Below are positions 45,250-55,421 of a DNA stretch of 64,000 nt, piece after piece. Positions within the stretch are counted from its first letter, which is position 1; each line of letters opens with the position of its first letter. Under the pieces are notes generated by a model. It was not told where the DNA came from. It made no database searches and saw nothing but the letters and a program-made list of their open reading frames with translations. Origin of the DNA: an uncultured Bacilli bacterium. GTDB lineage: Bacteria; Bacillota_I; Bacilli_A; RF39; UBA660. Where the stretch lies: contig CAKOKD010000004.1 of NCBI GenBank assembly GCA_934090935.1, positions 1 to 64,000 on the forward strand. Reading direction: 5' to 3'. A program made the translations under genes and the position numbers.

Positions 45250-45322
45250 TAGTTTGCTTCAAATTTTATATCTATAATATTCCAATTTAAAATCAAATTA
45301 TTTACTTATTTAATTAATTCAA

Positions 45323-45338
45323 TGTTTCACGTGAAACA
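45323..45338. promoter_or_regulatory. parS site 4
   Basis: Perfect TGTTTCACGTGAAACA, 89 bases from site 3. Confidence 0.93.
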
Positions 45339-45431
45339 TTGAATGGTTTTAAGTTTGTTTATAAAACAATTAAATAATTTTATTATAAAAAACTAGAATG
45401 ATAGTTGTAATTTCTTAAAAGTATATAAATA

Positions 45432-45447
45432 TGTTTCACGTGAAACA
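45432..45447. promoter_or_regulatory. parS site 5
   Basis: Perfect TGTTTCACGTGAAACA, 109 bases from site 4. Confidence 0.93.
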
Positions 45448-45586
45448 TTGTTTTATTTATTCAATTTAATTATTAAAATTAATAAAATTTAAGCATTAAA
45501 GTAATTAAATCAGTATTTAGAACTAATTGTATTTTTATTTGTTAGCTATTATTTAAATAAAAAGTAAATATATTTTTAAATTAATA

Positions 45587-45602
45587 TGTTTCACGTGAAA
45601 CA
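45587..45602. promoter_or_regulatory. parS site 6
   Basis: Perfect TGTTTCACGTGAAACA, 155 bases from site 5. The sequence after it resembles that after site 1. Confidence 0.93.
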
Positions 45603-45737
45603 TATTAATTTGACCATACAAAAATAATTAAATTAAAATGGTAATTTAATATTCGTTTAAGTTTAAATAGTATATTCATTTTTTATTTTTATATATTTAA
45701 ATCTTATTAATATATTTTTATTAAAAAAAAGCAATAA

Positions 45738-45753
45738 TGTTTCACGTGAAACA
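45738..45753. promoter_or_regulatory. parS site 7
   Basis: Perfect TGTTTCACGTGAAACA, 151 bases from site 6 and about 95 bases past the gyrA stop. Confidence 0.93.
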
Positions 45754-45848
45754 TATAAGTGATAAATATGAAGTTAGATTAATACGCAGATTTTAAAAAT
45801 TAGTACTTTCAAAATAATTGTTGAAAACTTTTACAAAAAAAGAAGAAA

Positions 45849-48293
45849 CTATTCAGCTTCTTCCACTTCGTTTTCAGTTTCTTCTTTATCTAAAATACTT
45901 ATTGTTGAAACATATTGATTATCTTTTAGGTTTATAAGTTTTACACCTTGAGTAACTCTTCCTAATTGAGATATTTGATCAATTCCCATTCTAATTGTCA
46001 TTCCTGATTCAGTAATCATCAATAAATCTTTTTCATTGTTAACAATTTTATGAGCTATCATTTCACCATTTTTTTCTGTAACGTTTAAAGCTTTAACTCC
46101 TTTGCTTCCACGCTTAGTCATACGATATTCACTAATTAAAGTTTTCTTACCATATCCTAATTTAGTAACTATTAGTAAGTTATCTTCATCTTTTCCAACT
46201 TCCATTCCCGTACAAGAATATCCACCATCAAGATTAATACCTTTAACACCACTGGCAGTTCTACCCATTGGACGAATTTCGTTTTCATTAAATACAACCA
46301 TACGACCTGAAGTAGATCCTAAGATAACCTTATTATTTCCATCAGAAACTTTTACGTCAATTAGTTCATCATCGTCTTTTAATGATATAGCTATTTTCCC
46401 TGACGTACGTATGTTCGAGTATTCTTCTACTGGTGTTTTCTTTACTAATCCATTCTTAGTAGCAAACATTAAATACTTATTATCATGTTCATTACTGATA
46501 CTTATAATTGAATTAATTTTCTCGCCCTTTTCAATTTGTAATAAATTTATAATTGGAAGCCCTTTAGCTTGTCTACTATATTCAGGAATCTCATAACCTT
46601 TTATACGATAAACTTTACCCTTATCAGTAAAGAATAAAATATAATCATGAGTTGATGCATTAACTAAATACTTAACATAATCTTCTTCATTAGTAGTCAT
46701 TCCTTTAATTCCTACACCTCCACGATGTTGAGATTTAAATGTAGATGATGCACATCTCTTAATATATCCCTTATCAGAAATAGTAACAATTATATCTTCT
46801 TGAGGAATTAATGATTCGTCTTCAATATAATCAATAGCAGTCATATCAATACTTGTTCTTCTTTCATCAGCATATTTTGCCTTAATTTCAAGAAGTTCTT
46901 TCTTAATTATATCTAATACTTTTTGTTCACTTGCAAGTATTTCTCTTAATTCTTTAATTTGTTCAATTAAATCAGCAAGTTCATTTTCAATTTTATCTCT
47001 TTCAAGGCCTGTTAATCTACGTAGCTTTAATTCTAGAATAGCATTTGCTTGAATTTCATCAAAAGCAAATCTTTGAATTAAATTTTCTCTTGCAATTACA
47101 TCAGTTTCTGCTTCTTTAATAATTTTAATAACTTCATCAATATTATCAAGAGCAATCTTGTAGCCTTCTAAAATATGAACTCTTTCTTCTTTTTTCTTTA
47201 AATCAAATTTAGTTCTTCTAATTATAACTTCTTTTTGGAAATCAATATATTTTGAAATAATTTCTTTAATGTTCAAAACTTTTGGAGTTCCATTATCAAT
47301 CATCAAGAAAATAATACCAAATGTTGATTGTAATTGAGTATGTTTATATAAATTGTTCAAAACTACTTGAGGATTTGCTTCTTTTTTAAGAGTAATGATA
47401 ATGTTTACTCCTTTTTCAAGACTTGTTGCATCATGATAATCAGCTATACCTTCTAAAGTCTTATCTCGAACTAATTCACCTATTCTAGTTTTAAGATCAA
47501 ACGTATTAATTCCATAAGGAAGTTCTGTTATTACAATTCTATTTTTTCCATTATTTTCATCAATTTCAGCCTTACAACGAATTGTAATAGTTCCTCGACC
47601 AGTTTCATATGCTTTTTTAATACCACTGTTGCCTAAAATAATACCACCAGTTGGAAAATCTGGTCCTTTTAGTTTTTCCATTATTTCTGGAATAGTTATC
47701 TCATGATTATCGATATAAGCAACGCATCCATCAATTACTTCTCCTAAATTATGAGGAGGAATATTTGTTGCCATACCAACAGCAATTCCCATTGTTCCAT
47801 TTACTAAGATATTTGGAAATCTTGATGGTAAAACTTCAGGTTCAACCTCAGTTTCATCGAAGTTAGGGATCATATTAACAGTCTCTTTATTTAAATCACG
47901 AAGTAATTCAAGTGATATTTTTGCTAGACGAGATTCTGTATAACGCATTGCTGCTGCTCCATCACCATCCATGTTACCAAAGTTACCATGTCCATCGATT
48001 AACATGTGTCTATAACTAAAATCTTGAGCCATTCTAACCATAGCTTCATATATAGAAGAATCTCCATGTGGATGATATTTTCCCATAACATCACCAACAA
48101 CACGTGCACATTTACGATATTGCTTATCTGGTGTATAACCATTTTCATACATTGAATAAAGAATTCTTCTGTGAACTGGTTTTAATCCATCCCTTAAATC
48201 TGGTAAAGCTCTGGCAACGATTACGCTCATTGAATAGTCAAGAAACGAATCTTGAACTTCTGTAACTATATTATTTTGATTAACTCTATCCAT
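45849..48293 (-). CDS. gyrA: DNA gyrase subunit A
   Basis: The 814-residue DNA cleavage subunit of type II topoisomerase. It has the N-terminal [16 protein letters not shown], the catalytic Tyr in [10 protein letters not shown], the quinolone-resistance-region [15 protein letters not shown], and the C-terminal beta-pinwheel with GyrA-box-like repeats ([10 protein letters not shown]). AGGAGGT precedes the ATG. Follows gyrB. Confidence 0.98.
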   Translation of the reverse strand: MDRVNQNNIVTEVQDSFLDYSMSVIVARALPDLRDGLKPVHRRILYSMYENGYTPDKQYRKCARVVGDVMGKYHPHGDSSIYEAMVRMAQDFSYRHMLIDGHGNFGNMDGDGAAAMRYTESRLAKISLELLRDLNKETVNMIPNFDETEVEPEVLPSRFPNILVNGTMGIAVGMATNIPPHNLGEVIDGCVAYIDNHEITIPEIMEKLKGPDFPTGGIILGNSGIKKAYETGRGTITIRCKAEIDENNGKNRIVITELPYGINTFDLKTRIGELVRDKTLEGIADYHDATSLEKGVNIIITLKKEANPQVVLNNLYKHTQLQSTFGIIFLMIDNGTPKVLNIKEIISKYIDFQKEVIIRRTKFDLKKKEERVHILEGYKIALDNIDEVIKIIKEAETDVIARENLIQRFAFDEIQANAILELKLRRLTGLERDKIENELADLIEQIKELREILASEQKVLDIIKKELLEIKAKYADERRTSIDMTAIDYIEDESLIPQEDIIVTISDKGYIKRCASSTFKSQHRGGVGIKGMTTNEEDYVKYLVNASTHDYILFFTDKGKVYRIKGYEIPEYSRQAKGLPIINLLQIEKGEKINSIISISNEHDNKYLMFATKNGLVKKTPVEEYSNIRTSGKIAISLKDDDELIDVKVSDGNNKVILGSTSGRMVVFNENEIRPMGRTASGVKGINLDGGYSCTGMEVGKDEDNLLIVTKLGYGKKTLISEYRMTKRGSKGVKALNVTEKNGEMIAHKIVNNEKDLLMITESGMTIRMGIDQISQLGRVTQGVKLINLKDNQYVSTISILDKEETENEVEEAE

Positions 48294-48303
48294 ACCTTAC
48301 CTC

Positions 48304-50220
48304 CTATATATCCAAGTTTTGAACAAAATGAGCATTTTCTTCAATAAATTTTCTTCTTGGTTCTACATCTTCACCCATAAGTGTTTCAAAAACTTTATCA
48401 GCAGCTACTAAGTCGTCAACTGTAATTTGTCTTAAAATACGGTTTTCTTTTGACATTGTTGTTTCCTTTAACTCACCGGCATCCATTTCACCTAAACCTT
48501 TAAATCTTTGAACTTCATAATTCTTACCATTTAAAGATTCAACATATTCATTATACTCATTATCATCAAGTACATATTTTATTGTTTTTCCACAAGTTAC
48601 CTTATATAAAGGTGGTGTTGCAGAATAAACATGTCCTGCTTCTACAATTGGTTTAAAGAATCTATAGAATAATGTTAACAAAAGAATTCTAATATGAGAT
48701 CCATCAACATCGGCATCGGTCATGATAATTATTTTATCATATCTTAATTTAGATAAATCAAATTCATCGCCAATACCAGTACCAAAAGCAGTAATAATAG
48801 TTCTAATTTCAGCGTTTTCAAGAGCTCTATCAAGTCTTGCTTTTTCTACATTTAATATTTTACCTCTTAAAGGCAAGATAGCTTGAGTCATTGAATCCCT
48901 ACCAGTTTTCGCACTACCACCGGCAGAATCTCCCTCGACTAAGAAAATTTCACATTCGCTTCTATCTTTACTCTTGCAATCAGATAATTTTCCCATAAAT
49001 CCAGGTAGATCTAAATCCGTTTTTCTTCTTGTAACCTCACGTGCTTTCTTAGCTGCCATTCTTGCTCGAGATGCAACAATACATTTTTCTAAGATTGTTC
49101 TAGCGTTATCAGGATTTTCCATCAAGAATCTTTCAAATCCTTTAGAGAAAACACTATCAGCTAATTTTCTAACTTCTGAATTTCCAAGTCTTCCTTTAGT
49201 TTGACCTTCAAATTGAGGATTAGGATGCTTACATGAAATGATCATTGTAAGTCCTTCCTTAACATCATCACCAGTTAAACTTTCATCTTTTTCCTTTAAC
49301 ATATTAGTTTTTCTTGCGTAATTGTTGATAACTCTTGTTAAAGCACGTCTTACGCCCTCTTCATGAGTTCCACCATCATGAGTATTTATGTTGTTAACAA
49401 AAGAATAAATATTATCTTGATAAGAAGTGTTATATTGCATTGCAACTTCAAAAAATACGCCTTCTTCTTCTCCATCAAGATGAATAATTTGATCATGAAT
49501 TGGTGTTTTATTTTGATTTAAAAATTTAACATATTCAGAAATTCCACCTTCATAAAGGAAAGTTTCTCCTGTAGTATCCTCATCATCTCTATCATCACGA
49601 ATATTTATTGATAATCCCTTGTTTAAGAAAGCAAGTTCTCTTATTCTTACCTTTAAAGTTTCATAATCATAAACATCTGTATCAAAAATTGTTGGATCTG
49701 GTTTAAAAGTAACTGTAGTTCCTGTACGATGTGGTTCACATTCACCTATTACGTGTAATGGTTCTTTAGTATGTCCACCATTTTCAAAACGAATGTAGTT
49801 TATTTTACCATCTTTATAAACTTTTACTTCACACCAACTTGATAAAGCATTTACTACACTGGCACCTACACCATGTAATCCTCCGGATACCTTGTATCCG
49901 CCTCCACCAAATTTTCCACCAGCATGTAATACAGTATAAACTGTTTCTACTGTAGAAATATGAGTTTTTGGATGAATATCTACAGGAATTCCTCTACCAT
50001 CATCCTTAACTGTGATTGAATTATCCTTATTTATTACAACCTCAATATTTTTACAATATCCGGCTAAAGCTTCATCAATTGCATTATCAACAATTTCCCA
50101 TACAAGATGATGAAGTCCTTTAACATCTGTTGTACCAATATACATACCAGGTCTTTTTCTTACGGCTTCAAGTCCCTCTAAAACTTGAATATCCGATGCA
50201 TCATAATGTTCGCTATTCAT
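48304..50220 (-). CDS. gyrB: DNA gyrase subunit B
   Basis: The 638-residue ATPase subunit: GHKL ATP site ([35 protein letters not shown]), Toprim [10 protein letters not shown] and [14 protein letters not shown]-terminal [10 protein letters not shown]. The start at 50220 overlaps the recF stop by eight bases, with GGAGGG upstream. With gyrA it introduces negative supercoils. Confidence 0.98.
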   Translation of the reverse strand: MNSEHYDASDIQVLEGLEAVRKRPGMYIGTTDVKGLHHLVWEIVDNAIDEALAGYCKNIEVVINKDNSITVKDDGRGIPVDIHPKTHISTVETVYTVLHAGGKFGGGGYKVSGGLHGVGASVVNALSSWCEVKVYKDGKINYIRFENGGHTKEPLHVIGECEPHRTGTTVTFKPDPTIFDTDVYDYETLKVRIRELAFLNKGLSINIRDDRDDEDTTGETFLYEGGISEYVKFLNQNKTPIHDQIIHLDGEEEGVFFEVAMQYNTSYQDNIYSFVNNINTHDGGTHEEGVRRALTRVINNYARKTNMLKEKDESLTGDDVKEGLTMIISCKHPNPQFEGQTKGRLGNSEVRKLADSVFSKGFERFLMENPDNARTILEKCIVASRARMAAKKAREVTRRKTDLDLPGFMGKLSDCKSKDRSECEIFLVEGDSAGGSAKTGRDSMTQAILPLRGKILNVEKARLDRALENAEIRTIITAFGTGIGDEFDLSKLRYDKIIIMTDADVDGSHIRILLLTLFYRFFKPIVEAGHVYSATPPLYKVTCGKTIKYVLDDNEYNEYVESLNGKNYEVQRFKGLGEMDAGELKETTMSKENRILRQITVDDLVAADKVFETLMGEDVEPRRKFIEENAHFVQNLDI

Positions 50221-51310
50221 AAATACCCTCCTTAACGTTGCCATTCTCTACATAAAAAATACGACTTGCATTTTTTAATTCATCATTTACTTTATCAAGT
50301 TCAGTTGTAGTAATAAATGTTTGTATATCATTATCAATAAACAACATTATATTATTAATTTTTTCTTCATCCAACTCACTAAATAAATCATCTAATATCA
50401 ATATAGGAGTAACGTCTTTTTCTTTTCTAAATATTTCAATTTCAGCCATTTTAAGAGAGATAATTGCATTTTTTTGTTCTCCTTCAGACCCATAATCTTT
50501 TAAATTACAATCATTTAAATAAAAAATATAATCATCTTTATGAACTCCAAAATTAGTTTTTCCTAAAATAATATCTCTTTTTTCTTCATCTTTATATACT
50601 TTTAAAAGTTCTTCACGGTTCTTCTCATGATAACATGAGTCATATTTCAAAGTAAGACCGCTTTTTCCAGAAATTTTTTCGTAGTTATTAGAAATATAAA
50701 CGTTTATGTCTTTCATAAAGTTATTACGATAATCATAAAGTTTAAGTCCTAAATCAACTAACTGCTCGGTTAAGATATCCAAATAACTTATCGGAGCTGT
50801 TCCATTTAAATAAAGTGTTTTTAAATATAAATTTCTTTGTTTCAAAACTTTATTATAAAGAGTTAAAACTTTCAAATAATCATTGCTAAATTGGCTTAAT
50901 TCAATATTAATAAGCTTTCTTCTAACACTAGGAGTATCTTTTATTAACAATAGATCATGTGAAGTGAATAAAACTATATTGATTTTCGATAAATAATCGC
51001 TTAATTTATCTATCTTATTGTTGTTAATCTTAACAGTCTTATCATTTTCTTTAACAATTACCTTATAATCGTTTTTATATTTTTCTTCTACTGTTCCTTC
51101 TACTCTAGTTAAATCAGTATTATATCTTATTATTACATTTTCTTTTGTTCCTCGAAAGGACTTTGTAAATGCAAGAACATAGATAGCTTCAACAATATTG
51201 GTTTTCCCCATACCATTTTTACCAATAATCAAATTTTTCTTAGGGTCAAAATCCAAACTTAATTTTTCATAGTTACGAAAATTCAGTAACTTCAAATTTA
51301 AAATTTTCAT
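50213..51310 (-). CDS. recF: DNA replication and repair protein RecF
   Basis: A 365-residue SMC-like ATPase with Walker [17 protein letters not shown], signature [14 protein letters not shown] and Walker [15 protein letters not shown]. It recruits RecA to gaps with RecO/RecR. GGGGGTAAAA lies before ATG. In Bacillus recF follows yaaA; here the comK-like gene is in that interval. Confidence 0.97.
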   Translation of the reverse strand: MKILNLKLLNFRNYEKLSLDFDPKKNLIIGKNGMGKTNIVEAIYVLAFTKSFRGTKENVIIRYNTDLTRVEGTVEEKYKNDYKVIVKENDKTVKINNNKIDKLSDYLSKINIVLFTSHDLLLIKDTPSVRRKLINIELSQFSNDYLKVLTLYNKVLKQRNLYLKTLYLNGTAPISYLDILTEQLVDLGLKLYDYRNNFMKDINVYISNNYEKISGKSGLTLKYDSCYHEKNREELLKVYKDEEKRDIILGKTNFGVHKDDYIFYLNDCNLKDYGSEGEQKNAIISLKMAEIEIFRKEKDVTPILILDDLFSELDEEKINNIMLFIDNDIQTFITTTELDKVNDELKNASRIFYVENGNVKEGIYE

Positions 51311-51414
51311 TTTTACCCCCTAATTTCAATTTTAAAAGATTTTTAGTATTTTGTGTACTCCTATACACATATTAATTATACCATAATTTAAGGTACAAAA
51401 AAAGAAAAAGTATC

Positions 51415-51867
51415 CTAATTTAGGTGTTTTTTCTTATATTCAGCTACTAATCTAAGTGTATTATTATATTGATTATTTAAAATATAAAAAGATATATCAA
51501 CAGAAAAAAATATTCCATTAGAAAATTCAATTATTCCCCTATTACTTTCACTATCTTTTAAGATATTTTTAATATTAATAAAATTAATCCAAGTACAAGA
51601 TCTAAGCCTTGGAGATTTTGTTGGAAATAATATAATATCATTAATCTCACTGATAACTAATGGCTGTTTATACTTGTGTCCAACGTGGTAATTAGTGCTT
51701 TCTAGTCTACCATCTAATGAACTACCATACATAAGTGAATTCTTGTTTATAATAGTTCTTGGACTGATTTCAACATCAAAAGTACTATTTTTTTCAATAA
51801 TTGTTGCTTTACCCTTTCCATTTGGACATATCGCCAAAGTATCATCTGTAATCATATAATCTTTCAT
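51415..51867 (-). CDS. ComK-family competence transcription factor
   Basis: A 150-residue protein that aligns with B. subtilis ComK along its length: TLAICPNGKGKATIIEKN, YGSSLDGRLESTNYHVGHKYKQP (in parts: GSSxxGR, KxP), IILFPTKSPRLRSCTWINFINI matching the ComK IFLFPTxSxxRPxCxWIxxVxV block, and IEFSNG. It lacks about 40 C-terminal residues of ComK. ComK activates DNA uptake genes in Bacillus. AGGAGGG precedes the ATG; a 14-bp imperfect palindrome GTATACTAGCATAC lies at 51888-51901 in its upstream region. Homology is from memory of ComK and is strong but not computed. Confidence 0.82.
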   Translation of the reverse strand: MKDYMITDDTLAICPNGKGKATIIEKNSTFDVEISPRTIINKNSLMYGSSLDGRLESTNYHVGHKYKQPLVISEINDIILFPTKSPRLRSCTWINFINIKNILKDSESNRGIIEFSNGIFFSVDISFYILNNQYNNTLRLVAEYKKKHLN

Positions 51868-51921
51868 AAAACCCTCCTGACGAGGTTGTATACTAGCATA
51901 CGTTTTTCAAAAAAATTGTCG

Positions 51922-51955
51922 AAAAAAAAGAAAATTACAAAAAATTGCAATTTTC
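51922..51955 (-). terminator. dnaN terminator
   Basis: Stem GAAAATT(G)C / G(T)AATTTTC with one mismatch followed on the minus strand by eight T. It separates dnaN from the comK-like gene. Confidence 0.75.
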
Positions 51956-51970
51956 CTTAATTTTATCCGC

Positions 51971-53092
51971 TTAATAAGTCTTTATAGGTAATATTAATTG
52001 AATTAATGACTCATCAGTAGCTGATTTTAATATGATAGGTTTCGAATCTCCATTCATAAATATTGTTATATCATCACTTGAGAAAGTTTTTAATGCATCC
52101 ATCATATATTTAGCACTGAAAGATATTGAAATATCCTCAGAAGTATTCTTATCTATCTCAATATAATCCTCAACTTTTCCAATTTCAGAAGCAAATGATG
52201 ATATTTCTAACATATTTTCTTTAGTTTCCATCTTTATTATATTTTTTTCTTTGCTTTGAGCAAGTAAAGCAGCACGATCAATAGATGAGAATAAATCATT
52301 AAGTTTAGTAGTAATTATAAATATGAAATCATTTGGAATAAATGATGAAGTATTTGGATAAGTACCATTTAATAAGTTAGATTGGAAGTCAACATGCTCA
52401 TATCTAAACAATATTTTGTTATTAAATATATGGATTTCAACATTTTCTTCGTTATCTTCTAATATTTTATCTAAATTATCAACATTTTTTCCAGGAATAA
52501 CGATATCTACTGGTTCGCTTATAGTTTGATCCAATATAATTGTCTTTTTAGCTAGACGATATGAATCAGTTGCAATTGCTTCTAAGACGTTACCATTAAC
52601 TTTAATATTAATACCTGTAAGTAATGGACGAGATTCTTGAGTTGATATAGCAAATATTACTTGTTTAATTAATGTTTTTAATTCTGTTGCTTTTAAATTA
52701 ATATATTCATCCTTTGTCTCTATATCTATTTGTGGATAATCTAAACTATTTAAACAATTTAAGTTATATTTACTATGTTCAGTGTAAATCATTATCTTTA
52801 AATCGTCAATAACTTCAAAGTTTACAACATCACTTGGCATTTTTCTAATGATATCTATTAAAAATTTACTTTGAATAATGATTGTTCCTGTAGAATCAAT
52901 GCTTTCTATTTTATCACTTGGGATAAATGATTTAATAGTTAAATCTGTATCACTTGCCATTAATGTAAGTCCTTCATTAGTAAGTTCAAACTTTATTCCA
53001 TTAAGTATTGGGATAATGTTTCTACTTGATATTGCTTTGCTTACATTCACTAATTGGTCTAAAATAATATTTTTCTTAATTTTAAATTTCAT
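51971..53092 (-). CDS. dnaN: DNA polymerase III beta sliding clamp
   Basis: The 373-residue clamp with three similar domains: MKFKIKKNIILDQLVNVSKAIS start, RPLLTGINIKV in domain II, and the C-terminal LIQLILPIKTY that forms part of the binding pocket. Full length. Directly after dnaA with 141 bases between, holding DnaA boxes. Confidence 0.97.
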   Translation of the reverse strand: MKFKIKKNIILDQLVNVSKAISSRNIIPILNGIKFELTNEGLTLMASDTDLTIKSFIPSDKIESIDSTGTIIIQSKFLIDIIRKMPSDVVNFEVIDDLKIMIYTEHSKYNLNCLNSLDYPQIDIETKDEYINLKATELKTLIKQVIFAISTQESRPLLTGINIKVNGNVLEAIATDSYRLAKKTIILDQTISEPVDIVIPGKNVDNLDKILEDNEENVEIHIFNNKILFRYEHVDFQSNLLNGTYPNTSSFIPNDFIFIITTKLNDLFSSIDRAALLAQSKEKNIIKMETKENMLEISSFASEIGKVEDYIEIDKNTSEDISISFSAKYMMDALKTFSSDDITIFMNGDSKPIILKSATDESLIQLILPIKTY

Positions 53093-53135
53093 ATAATATT
53101 CCTTCTTTCTTTTTTTATATTATTTTTATTATTAG

Positions 53136-53233
53136 TGTTGAAAATGTTGAAAACTATGTTTACACCTTTATTTCCATACATTTTACACATTATTTTTCAC
53201 TTTTAAGTGTTAATAACTTACAACTTATTAACA
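53136..53233. other. DnaA-box cluster between dnaA and dnaN
   Basis: Variant boxes: TGTTGAAAA at 53136-53144 and 53145-53153 (reverse of TTTTCAACA), and TTATTAACA at 53208-53216 (reverse) and 53225-53233 (forward, ending at the dnaA stop). Canonical TTATCCACA is absent. A two-part oriC around dnaA matches the B. subtilis layout. Confidence 0.6.
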
Positions 53234-54583
53234 TCAATTCATGATTTTATCTTTAATTTTATTAATTTCTTCTCTTAGTTCTTCATCTTTTTTAAATGAT
53301 TCCCCTATCTTATCACATGCATGGATAACTGTTGCGTGATCTCGGTTGAATTCAAGTCCTATTTTATCCAGTGTTTCCTCAGTTGTCATTTTACATAAGT
53401 AAATAGCAACTTGTCTTGCATGATTAATAATCGCTGTTCTTTTCTTGCTTTTTAATGATTCTACTGTCAAGTCATAATACTCAGCAACAGCTTTTTGAAT
53501 CTTTTGTATATTGTTCGTGATATACACGGAAGAACCTATATAATCTTTTAAAGCATCTTTTGCAAACTCTAAGTTGATTTCTTTTGGTGAGTACATTGCT
53601 GTTACAGCATATAAACGATTAATCGCACCTTCCAAGTGTCTTACGTCATTTTCACAATTATTTGCAATATACTCTAAAACTTCCGGAGCTATAAGTTTAC
53701 TAACTTCATGTCCAGCAATCTTATTTTTAACTATCTTTAATCTAAGTTCATAATCTGGAGGCATTATATTAACTGTAAGTCCCCAAGTAAACCTTGTTCT
53801 CAAACGCTCTTCTAGTACTTTTAAGTCATCTGGACTTCTATCCGAAGATATAATTATCTGTTTATTTAAGCTATATAATTCATTAAAAGTATTAAAAAAT
53901 TCATCTTGAGTTTTATTTGCACCACCTAAGAATTGAATATCATCTATTATTAAAACATCAACACTTCGATATTTTTCTTTAAAATGAGCAATCAGATCTA
54001 AATTATTATCATCTTTGCGATTTATCTGCGTAAAATCGGTAATAAAGCGTTCACTAGTAACGTAAAGCACGGTTTTATTAAGATTTTCCTTAACAAAATT
54101 ACCAATTGCATGCATTAAATGTGTTTTACCTAACCCACTCTTTCCATATATAAAAAGCGGATTATAAAGTTTTCCTGGCTGCTCAGCAACAGATAAACCA
54201 ACTGTTTGAGCAAGTCTATTTGAATTTCCTACCACAAAGTTATCAAAAGTATAGTTCGGATTTAAGTTGCTATTATTATCTTTAAACTTCGGAATATCTA
54301 TAACCGGTTCTTCAATAATAACCTCTTCTTCTTTAATATCATCCTTACAAATTACTTCAAAATCAAATTCATCATCACTTATTTCTTTTAAGACATCTTT
54401 AATAATATTTTCATAATAATTATTGATATAGTCCTTTTTATACTTATTTGCTGCACATATTACCAAATTATGGTTATCCAAACTTATAATCTCAGCATCT
54501 TTAAACCAAGTGTTAAATGAAATATTATTTAACTTACTGCTAAGGACATTCAAAAAATTGTTCCAAAAATTCTCCTTCTCCAT
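53234..54583 (-). CDS. dnaA: chromosomal replication initiator DnaA
   Basis: The 449-residue AAA+ initiator: N-terminal domain I (NFLNVLSSKLNNISFNTWFKDA), Walker A FIYGKSGLGKTHLMHAI, Walker B VLIIDDIQFLGG, sensor LEERLRTRFTWGL, and the C-terminal DNA-binding helix FNRDHATVIHACDKI, which has DHATVIHA where most have DHTTVxHA. The stop is TGA. AGGGTGG precedes ATG. Confidence 0.98.
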   Translation of the reverse strand: MEKENFWNNFLNVLSSKLNNISFNTWFKDAEIISLDNHNLVICAANKYKKDYINNYYENIIKDVLKEISDDEFDFEVICKDDIKEEEVIIEEPVIDIPKFKDNNSNLNPNYTFDNFVVGNSNRLAQTVGLSVAEQPGKLYNPLFIYGKSGLGKTHLMHAIGNFVKENLNKTVLYVTSERFITDFTQINRKDDNNLDLIAHFKEKYRSVDVLIIDDIQFLGGANKTQDEFFNTFNELYSLNKQIIISSDRSPDDLKVLEERLRTRFTWGLTVNIMPPDYELRLKIVKNKIAGHEVSKLIAPEVLEYIANNCENDVRHLEGAINRLYAVTAMYSPKEINLEFAKDALKDYIGSSVYITNNIQKIQKAVAEYYDLTVESLKSKKRTAIINHARQVAIYLCKMTTEETLDKIGLEFNRDHATVIHACDKIGESFKKDEELREEINKIKDKIMN

Positions 54584-54638
54584 TTAACCACCCTAATTCA
54601 AATTCGATTTTGTTTAACTAAATAAATTGTAAATCACT

Positions 54639-54824
54639 TTTGTTGAAAAATAAAGTACAATCTTAAAAAAATATGTTATCAACACGTTATCAACAAACTT
54701 ATTAACAATTTATGTACTATAATAACGTAAAAAAATCTACTTTTCAACACTTTCAACAAATTATTTAAAAAAGTTTTCAAACGGTGGAAAAAGTTTTAAA
54801 CAATTAACGTTGAAAAGTTGAAAA
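54639..54824. other. oriC: oriC, main DnaA-box region
   Basis: The gap of about 340 bases between dnaA and rpmH holds TTATCAACA (54676-54684, 54687-54695), TTATTAACA (54699-54707), TTTTCAACA (54741-54749), CTTTCAACA (54750-54758), reverse TGTTGAAAA (54641-54649), CGTTGAAAA (54808-54816) and AGTTGAAAA (54816-54824), in AT-rich DNA. Gene direction switches here, with dnaA leftward and rpmH rightward. Melting region and exact start not defined. Confidence 0.82.
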
Positions 54825-54857
54825 CTGCTAAATTTACCGAAAATAACACAAAAATAA

Positions 54858-54886
54858 TTGACTTATACAACCTATTATTATATAAT
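54858..54886 (+). promoter_or_regulatory. rpmH promoter
   Basis: TTGACT at 54858-54863, exactly 17 bases, TATAAT at 54881-54886. Confidence 0.85.
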
Positions 54887-54920
54887 AACCTTGCTTTTGA
54901 GATGTGGAGGTGGAACAAGA

Positions 54921-55043
54921 ATGAAAAGAACATTTCAACCAAATAATCGTAAAAAATCAAAAAAACATGGATTCTTTGCACGTAAAAATTCTAAAATACT
55001 AAAAACTAGAAGAGCAAAAGGAAGAAAAATTTTAAGTAGATAA
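54921..55043 (+). CDS. rpmH: 50S ribosomal protein L34
   Basis: A 40-residue basic protein [21 protein letters not shown] ending [11 protein letters not shown]; usual length is 44, the shortfall being in the middle (ATKNGR region shortened). GGAGGTGG precedes the ATG; a longer reading from 54858 overlaps the promoter and is rejected. Confidence 0.96.
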   Translation: MKRTFQPNNRKKSKKHGFFARKNSKILKTRRAKGRKILSR

Positions 55044-55046
55044 TAT

Positions 55047-55067
55047 AAGCCACTTTTGTGGCTTTTT
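55047..55067 (+). terminator. rpmH terminator
   Basis: Stem AAGCCAC / GTGGCTT with TTTT loop followed by T's. Some read-through to rnpA is likely. Confidence 0.8.
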
Positions 55068-55095
55068 ATTCTATATGAAAAAAAGGAGGGTAATT

Positions 55096-55413
55096 ATGAA
55101 AAAATATGAAACAATTAAAGAACATAAGGAATTTGATTATATAATCCATAAATGCCCTTACAAAAAAAGTAATAGTTTTATTATATATAATAAGGAAAGC
55201 AATTTTAATTATCCACGATTTGGTATAGCTGTATCAAAAAAACTTGGAAATGCGGTTACACGTAATCGAGCTAAAAGGGTAGTTAGGGAATTAATCCATA
55301 ATAACAAAAAGTTGTTTAAAAATAATAAAGATTATATTATAATAATTAAAAAAGGTCTTCTTGATTTATCTTATAAAGAATTAACTGATGAATTGATTAA
55401 GACATTAAGATAG
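55096..55413 (+). CDS. rnpA: ribonuclease P protein component
   Basis: The 105-residue protein subunit that helps RNase P RNA process tRNA and tmRNA 5' ends. It has the family core FGIAVSKKLGNAVTRNRAKRVVREL. The ATG at 55096 follows AAAGGAGGG. The conserved neighbour order rpmH-rnpA-yidC is present. Confidence 0.96.
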   Translation: MKKYETIKEHKEFDYIIHKCPYKKSNSFIIYNKESNFNYPRFGIAVSKKLGNAVTRNRAKRVVRELIHNNKKLFKNNKDYIIIIKKGLLDLSYKELTDELIKTLR

Positions 55414-55421
55414 GTGGGAAT

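Larger units (their letters stand above)
44880..45848. other. parS array, gene-free
   Basis: About 970 bases without a gene between the SRP RNA and gyrA. It is extremely AT-rich apart from seven identical 16-bp parS palindromes TGTTTCACGTGAAACA spaced about 90-170 bases apart (centre to centre). No tRNA, rRNA or plausible ORF was seen in it. Confidence 0.92.

Noticed and set aside
44880..45848. CRISPR array
   Set aside because: The repeats are 16-bp perfect palindromes with irregular spacing of about 90-170 bases, which fits parS and not CRISPR; no cas genes.
46102..46596. 164-codon plus-strand reading frame inside gyrA
   Set aside because: Antisense shadow of the well-conserved gyrA C-terminal domain.
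53208..54824. Canonical DnaA boxes TTATCCACA
   Set aside because: None found in either intergenic region; only AACA-ending variants.
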